From contig PLXR01000013.1 in NCBI GenBank assembly GCA_003151495.1, positions 1 through 46,754 on the forward strand: 46,754 nucleotides of DNA, read 5' to 3'. This DNA comes from Opitutaceae bacterium. GTDB taxonomy: Bacteria > Verrucomicrobiota > Verrucomicrobiia > Opitutales > Opitutaceae. A program made the translations under genes and the position numbers. The notes beneath the pieces were generated by a model. The model was not told where the DNA came from and ran no database searches. It was given only the letters and a program-made list of their open reading frames with translations. This document shows positions 42,575 through 46,754 of the stretch, piece after piece (the stretch's first letter is position 1; each line of letters opens with the position of its first letter).

Positions 42575-43594
42575 ATGAGGGCGTATTTCCTCCGCAGGTT
42601 TCTCCTGATCCCGCCGACGCTCCTCGGCCTGACGCTGGTTGTGTTCATCATCACCCGGTTCGCGCCGGGCGGCCCCCTGGAGCAGGCGCTCATGCGCGCG
42701 CAGCAGGCGAGCTTTGAGCACGGCACCAGCCGCATCGCGGGCCAGGGCACCGCGCTCTCGGAGGACCAGATCGCCCAGCTCAGGCACTACTATGGATTTG
42801 ATAAGCCCTGGTACGTGGCCTACGTCCAGTGGATCGGCAAGGTGGCCCAGGGCGACCTCGGCACCTCGTTCCGCTACAACGAGCCGGTGTGGGACATCAT
42901 CCGGGAGCGTTTTCCGATCTCCGCCTTCTTCGGGCTGACGACGCTCATCATCACCTACGCGGTCTGCATCCCCCTTGGGATACTGAAGGCGATCAGGCAC
43001 CGCACCTGGGTCGACACGGGGAGCTCCCTCCTCATCTTCGCGGGCTACGCGGTCCCGGGATACGTGCTGGGCGCCCTGCTGCTCGTCTTCTGCGCGGCGC
43101 GGATGCGGTGGTTCCCGATGGGCGGCTTCGTGGGCGACAACTTCGCCGACCTCACCCTGATGGGGAAGACCGCAGACCTGCTCCACCACGCCTTCCTCCC
43201 GCTCTGCTGCTACCTGATCGGCGGCTTCGCGTTCACGACGCTCCTCATGAAGAACCAGCTCATGGACGTGCTCGCGGCCGACTACATGAGGACCGCGGTG
43301 GCCAAGGGGGTGTCCTACAGGCGCGCTGTGTTCGGCCACGCGCTGCGCAACGCGATCATACCCATAGCCACCGACTTCGGCCAGAACCTCACCCTGTTCC
43401 TGGCCGGTTCCTTCCTGATCGAGAACATCTTCGATATCGATGGATTCGGGCTCCTGGGCTACAACTCGACCCTCGACCGCGACTACCCCGTCGTGATGGG
43501 CGTCCTGTTGCTCTCCTCGCTGCTCCTGCTCCTGGGCAACCTGATCTCCGACGCGCTGGTCGCGTTGGCCGACCCGCGCATCCGCTTCGGCTGA
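42575..43594 (+). CDS. Peptide-type ABC transporter permease (YejB/OppB-like)
   Basis: A 339-residue inner-membrane permease with six helices. MRAYFLRRFLLIPPTLLGLT and FIITRFAPGGP are the standard OppB N-terminus. The binding-protein-dependent transport signature (EAA loop) is YMRTAVAKGVSYRRAVFGHALR followed by NAIIPIATDFGQ. The long first periplasmic loop (QGTALSEDQIAQLRHYYGFDKPW) places it in the YejB sub-branch, whose complexes import oligopeptides and microcin C-type compounds. It is the first gene of a tight operon: the next permease begins 6 bases after its stop. Confidence 0.9.
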   Translation: MRAYFLRRFLLIPPTLLGLTLVVFIITRFAPGGPLEQALMRAQQASFEHGTSRIAGQGTALSEDQIAQLRHYYGFDKPWYVAYVQWIGKVAQGDLGTSFRYNEPVWDIIRERFPISAFFGLTTLIITYAVCIPLGILKAIRHRTWVDTGSSLLIFAGYAVPGYVLGALLLVFCAARMRWFPMGGFVGDNFADLTLMGKTADLLHHAFLPLCCYLIGGFAFTTLLMKNQLMDVLAADYMRTAVAKGVSYRRAVFGHALRNAIIPIATDFGQNLTLFLAGSFLIENIFDIDGFGLLGYNSTLDRDYPVVMGVLLLSSLLLLLGNLISDALVALADPRIRFG

Positions 43595-43600
43595 CCCCAC

Positions 43601-44659
43601 ATGGCGTTTCCCGGTTTCAGGCTCAATCCCCAGACCCAGAGGCGTCTCAAGCGCTTCCGGAGGATCAGGAGGGGCTATCTCTCGTTCATCGTCCTCTCGT
43701 CGCTCGCCCTGCTCTCGGTCTTCGGAGAGCTCCTCGTCAGCAACCGTGCCCTCGCAGTCCGGTACCACGGCCGCCTCTTCTTCCCCACGTACTCGGCCTT
43801 CCACCCGGGGACGGATTTCGGTGAGGACTATTCCTACGAGACCAACTACCGCCGGCTCGGCGAGCGCCTCGGGAGGGAGGGGGGCGCCGACTGGGTGCTG
43901 ATGCCGCCCGTGCCCTTCAATTCCTACGAGAACGACTTCCGCCCCGGTGTCTACCCGCCCACCGCCCCGTCCAGGGCGGAACGCCACTTCCTCGGCACGG
44001 ACACGACCGGTCGCGACATCCTCGCGCGCCTCTTCTACGGCTTCCGGATCGCGCTCATATTCTCGGCCTTCTACATCGGATTCGTCTACGTCCTCGGGAT
44101 AGCCGTCGGGTGCGCCATGGGCTTCTTCGGGGGGGCCGTCGACCTGCTCGGCCAGCGCCTGGTCGAGATATGGTCCAACCTCCCCTTCCTCTACATCGTG
44201 ATCATCGTGGCGTCCCTCGTGCGGCCGGACCTGACGCTCCTTGTCATCATCACAGGGCTCTTCTCGTGGACGGGGATGACCTACTACATGCGCACGGCGA
44301 CCTACAGGGAGAAGGCGCGCGACTACGTGGCGGCGGCCGAGGTCATGGGCGCGTCCACGCCGCGGATCATCTTCCGCCACATCCTCCCCAACACGCTCTC
44401 GATGCTGGTGACCTTCGTCCCGTTCACCCTCGCGGCGGCCATCTCCTCCCTGACGGCCCTCGATTTCCTCGGGTTCGGCCTGCCTGCGCCGACGCCGAGC
44501 TGGGGCGAGCTGCTGCGCGAGGGCACGTCCAACCTGGACGCCCCCTGGATCGTGTCCTCGGTCTTTTTCTCCATCGTTTTCGTCCTCTCCCTGGTGACCT
44601 TCGTGGGTGAGGCCGTCCGCGAGGCCTTCGACCCGAAAAAATTCACGACCTACGAATGA
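43601..44659 (+). CDS. Peptide-type ABC transporter permease (YejE/OppC-like)
   Basis: A 352-residue permease. The basic N-terminal cytoplasmic tail (QTQRRLKRFRRIRRGY) precedes helix 1. A long periplasmic section follows to HFLGTDTTGRDILARLFYGFRI, the OppC signature. The EAA loop is ARDYVAAAEVMGASTPRIIFRH, ending in ILPNTLSMLV. The 180-residue gap between helix 1 and LGTD matches YejE rather than OppC. The stop codon overlaps the ATG of the binding protein by four bases (ATGA). Arg codons AGG are common. Confidence 0.9.
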   Translation: MAFPGFRLNPQTQRRLKRFRRIRRGYLSFIVLSSLALLSVFGELLVSNRALAVRYHGRLFFPTYSAFHPGTDFGEDYSYETNYRRLGERLGREGGADWVLMPPVPFNSYENDFRPGVYPPTAPSRAERHFLGTDTTGRDILARLFYGFRIALIFSAFYIGFVYVLGIAVGCAMGFFGGAVDLLGQRLVEIWSNLPFLYIVIIVASLVRPDLTLLVIITGLFSWTGMTYYMRTATYREKARDYVAAAEVMGASTPRIIFRHILPNTLSMLVTFVPFTLAAAISSLTALDFLGFGLPAPTPSWGELLREGTSNLDAPWIVSSVFFSIVFVLSLVTFVGEAVREAFDPKKFTTYE

Positions 44660-46584
44660 CAACCTCAGACCTCCCTCAATGCTTCTCTCGACTCGCGCTC
44701 CTCTGCGCGCTTGGCCTCGCCACCGTCGCGGGCTGCGCCAAGAAGGAGGCCGAGGCCGTCCGCGACAACTCCGCCGAGGTCGAGGCGTACTATAAGGCCC
44801 ACGCCGACTTCTTCACGTTTGCCAAGGCCGCCGACCTTCCCTCCGGGCTCGCGTGGCAGGACGGCCACGACGTCCCAGAGTTCGCGGCGCCCGAGGCCAA
44901 GCGAGGGGGGACGCTCCAGGGCTACATCGACGACTTCCCCCGCGCCCTCCGGTTCGTCGGCCCCGATACAAACGGGAGCTTCCGGCCCTACATCCAGGAC
45001 TACAACCAGCTCTGGCTGATCATGAGGCAGCCCGACACCGGGCAATTCTACCCGTCGCTCGCCAGGCAGTGGGCGTTCGGCGCGGACGGGCGCACGATGT
45101 ACTTCCGGCTGGATCCCGATGCGCGCTTCAGCGACGGCGTGCCTGTCACGGCCGATGACTACCTCTTCACCTTTTACTTCAACCGGTCGAGCTACATCAA
45201 CGACCCGTGGTACAACAATTTCTACACCGAGAACTACACGAACATCACCCGGTACGACGACCATACGATTTCCATCTCGTGGAAGGAGGCCAAGCCGGAC
45301 CTCGTCTACCAGATCGGCCAGTTCACCCCCACGCCGCGGCATTTCTACAAGGAGTTCGGCCCGGACTTCGTCCAGCGCTACCAGTGGCGGATGGAGCCCA
45401 CGACGGGGGCCTACACCGTCCTCCCCGAAAACCTTCACAAGGGCAGCTCGGTCGACATCACCCACGTCAAGAACTGGTGGGCCGAGGACAGGCCCTTCTT
45501 CCGGCACCGCTACAACTTTGACCGGATCCACCTCGAGGTCATACGTGACCCGGACAAGGCAGCGGAGGCATTCAAGCGCGGGGACGTGGACATGATGAAG
45601 CTCACCCTGTCCCACGACTGGTATGAGAAGGTGCCCAATTCCGACCCGCGGGTGCAGTCGGGCTACATCCACAAGGCCGTTTACTATAATGAGATCCCGC
45701 GGCCGCCGTACGGCCTCTATATCAACGAATCCCGCCCGCTGCTGGACAACAAGGACGTCCGTGTGGGCATCAACTACGCCAGCAATTTCCAGCTCGTCAT
45801 CGACCAGTACTTCCGCGGCGACTACCAGCGCCTCGAGACGACATCCGACGGCTTCGCGGCGGTTCCACTTCCGGGCGTAAAGGCGAGGCCCTTCTCCGTG
45901 GAGAAGGCCGACGAGGCATTCGCGAAGGCCGGGTTCACGAATCGGGGGCCGGACGGCATCCTCGTCAACGGCAAGGGCCAACGCCTGTCGTTCACCATCA
46001 CGTCCGCCTACCCCCAGCTCAAGGAGGTCCTATCGATCCTGAAGGAGGAGGCCCGCAAGGCGGGCCTGGAGTTCAACATCGAGGTCCTGGACAACACCAC
46101 GGGTTGGAAGAAAATCCAGGAGAAGCAGCATGACATTGCGTTCAGCGCCTTCGGCTACGCCGTCGAGATGTACCCGCGCTACTGGGAGACCTTCCACTCG
46201 GTCAACGCGAACAAGCCCCAGACGAACAACATCTGCAACCTTGTGGACCCCGAGGTCGATGCGCTCATCACCCGCTACGACAAGGCGACGTCGATGGAGG
46301 AGATCCGGGGCCTGGCCACGGAGATCGAGACGAAGATCCGGGACGACGGCGTGTTTGTGCCGGGCTTCGCGATCCCGTTCATCCGCGTGGGATACTGGCG
46401 ATATATCAAGTGGCCGAAGGATTTCGGCGCCCGCCTGTGGGAGAGCGGCATTGAAATACCTATCGAGTTCGGCCTGATGTGGCTGGACGAGGATGCGAAG
46501 AAGGAGACCCTTGAGGCCCGCGCGGCGGGCAAGTCATTTCCCCCGTCGATAGAGGTCTACGACAAATGGAAGAGGAAGGACTAA
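44656..46584 (+). CDS. Solute-binding lipoprotein of the peptide ABC transporter (YejA-like, SBP family 5)
   Basis: A 642-residue lipoprotein. The lipobox is LATVAGC, giving a lipidated Cys27. The family 5 domain begins at about residue 77 ([12 protein letters not shown]). [20 protein letters not shown] and [13 protein letters not shown] are the classic SBP_bac_5 signature. [10 protein letters not shown] and [18 protein letters not shown] follow. It captures peptides in the periplasm and docks on the permease pair. Translational coupling (ATGA overlap) with the upstream permease and the following ATPase gene show one operon. The order permease-permease-binding protein-ATPase differs from the E. 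coli yejABEF order. Confidence 0.92.
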   Translation: MTTSDLPQCFSRLALLCALGLATVAGCAKKEAEAVRDNSAEVEAYYKAHADFFTFAKAADLPSGLAWQDGHDVPEFAAPEAKRGGTLQGYIDDFPRALRFVGPDTNGSFRPYIQDYNQLWLIMRQPDTGQFYPSLARQWAFGADGRTMYFRLDPDARFSDGVPVTADDYLFTFYFNRSSYINDPWYNNFYTENYTNITRYDDHTISISWKEAKPDLVYQIGQFTPTPRHFYKEFGPDFVQRYQWRMEPTTGAYTVLPENLHKGSSVDITHVKNWWAEDRPFFRHRYNFDRIHLEVIRDPDKAAEAFKRGDVDMMKLTLSHDWYEKVPNSDPRVQSGYIHKAVYYNEIPRPPYGLYINESRPLLDNKDVRVGINYASNFQLVIDQYFRGDYQRLETTSDGFAAVPLPGVKARPFSVEKADEAFAKAGFTNRGPDGILVNGKGQRLSFTITSAYPQLKEVLSILKEEARKAGLEFNIEVLDNTTGWKKIQEKQHDIAFSAFGYAVEMYPRYWETFHSVNANKPQTNNICNLVDPEVDALITRYDKATSMEEIRGLATEIETKIRDDGVFVPGFAIPFIRVGYWRYIKWPKDFGARLWESGIEIPIEFGLMWLDEDAKKETLEARAAGKSFPPSIEVYDKWKRKD

Positions 46585-46615
46585 GGCGCTGGCCACCCCC
46601 CCAAAAAAAAGGCCC

Positions 46616-46754
46616 GTGACCGATCCCCTCCTAAGCGTCCGGCAGCTGTCCGTTGGCTTCGACACGGACGAGGGGTTCCTCGGCGCAGTGGACCAGGTGA
46701 GCTTTGACATCGCCGCGGGTCGCACCCTCGGCCTGGTCGGCGAATCCGGCTGCG
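46616..46754 (+). CDS. ABC transporter ATP-binding protein (5' part only)
   Basis: Only 46 codons are in the window. From a GTG at 46616 the frame reads [20 protein letters not shown], continues [23 protein letters not shown], and reaches the beginning of the Walker A motif (GESGCGKS expected) at the edge. It lies 31 bases after the binding-protein stop. The DppD/OppD/YejF-type start makes it the ATPase of the same transporter. Upstream codons to 46590 contain a C7/A8 homopolymer and no better start. Confidence 0.8.
   Translation, partial: MTDPLLSVRQLSVGFDTDEGFLGAVDQVSFDIAAGRTLGLVGESGC

Noticed and set aside
42338..44662. 774-codon open frame on the minus strand
   Set aside because: Antisense to the two ABC permease genes. 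Its protein is Glu/Arg/Val/Asp-rich low complexity, as expected from the complement of GC-rich codons.

Overview
The window looks like a chromosomal segment from a GC-rich, Gram-negative, plant-polysaccharide-degrading bacterium, most likely Verrucomicrobiota of the Opitutaceae type. This is inferred from gene content only. The pointers are two large TonB-dependent receptors carrying an 'LSPFEV' segment ahead of the plug, giant double FG-GAP/UnbV (CRTAC1-like) secreted proteins, a secreted protease with tandem C-terminal 'VGTG..(I/V)LIAGFVISG' modules, and a near absence of Shine-Dalgarno sequences. No rRNA, complete tRNA, CRISPR array, transposase or phage gene was seen.

Layout. 1-13 kb: a TonB receptor (minus strand, cut by the left edge), then a duplicated module. 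Each copy has a minus-strand CRTAC1-like protein of about 1,210-1,220 residues, divergent from a plus-strand membrane protein. Copy 1 is complete (2.8-9.0 kb). In copy 2 (9.2-13.0 kb) the membrane gene is reduced to its last codons, next to an intact CRTAC1-like gene. 13-20 kb: a LacI-type regulator divergent from a secreted GH10 xylanase with an unusual helical insertion, facing a second TonB receptor across a strong bidirectional hairpin. This reads as a xylan-use locus with operator-like palindromes in the regulator/xylanase gap. 20.5-25.6 kb: a minus-strand run gnd-zwf-cydA-cydB, joining the oxidative pentose phosphate pathway to a short-Q-loop cytochrome bd oxidase.

26-33.5 kb: an HxlR regulator divergent from a small NTF2-like protein and a four-helix membrane protein; three consecutive secreted serine hydrolases (type B carboxylesterase, MES/HNL-like hydrolase, acetylxylan-esterase-like hydrolase) that could remove ester groups from plant cell-wall material; then, on the minus strand, a small membrane protein and a GT39-type glycosyltransferase. 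33.7-42.4 kb: a SET-type sugar efflux transporter, a DoxX-like protein, a 1,415-residue multidomain subtilisin, deoxyribose-phosphate aldolase, a TPM-domain protein and an SGNH hydrolase. 42.5-46.75 kb: a Yej/Opp-type peptide ABC transporter operon (permease, permease, binding lipoprotein, ATPase), cut by the right edge.

The most distinctive element is the CRTAC1-like/GT-C membrane protein pair beside a TonB receptor. It is duplicated with a recognisable gene remnant and has conserved TTGACT-containing upstream sequences. A plausible but untested reading is that the CRTAC1-like proteins are surface partners of the receptors in a lineage that lacks SusD.
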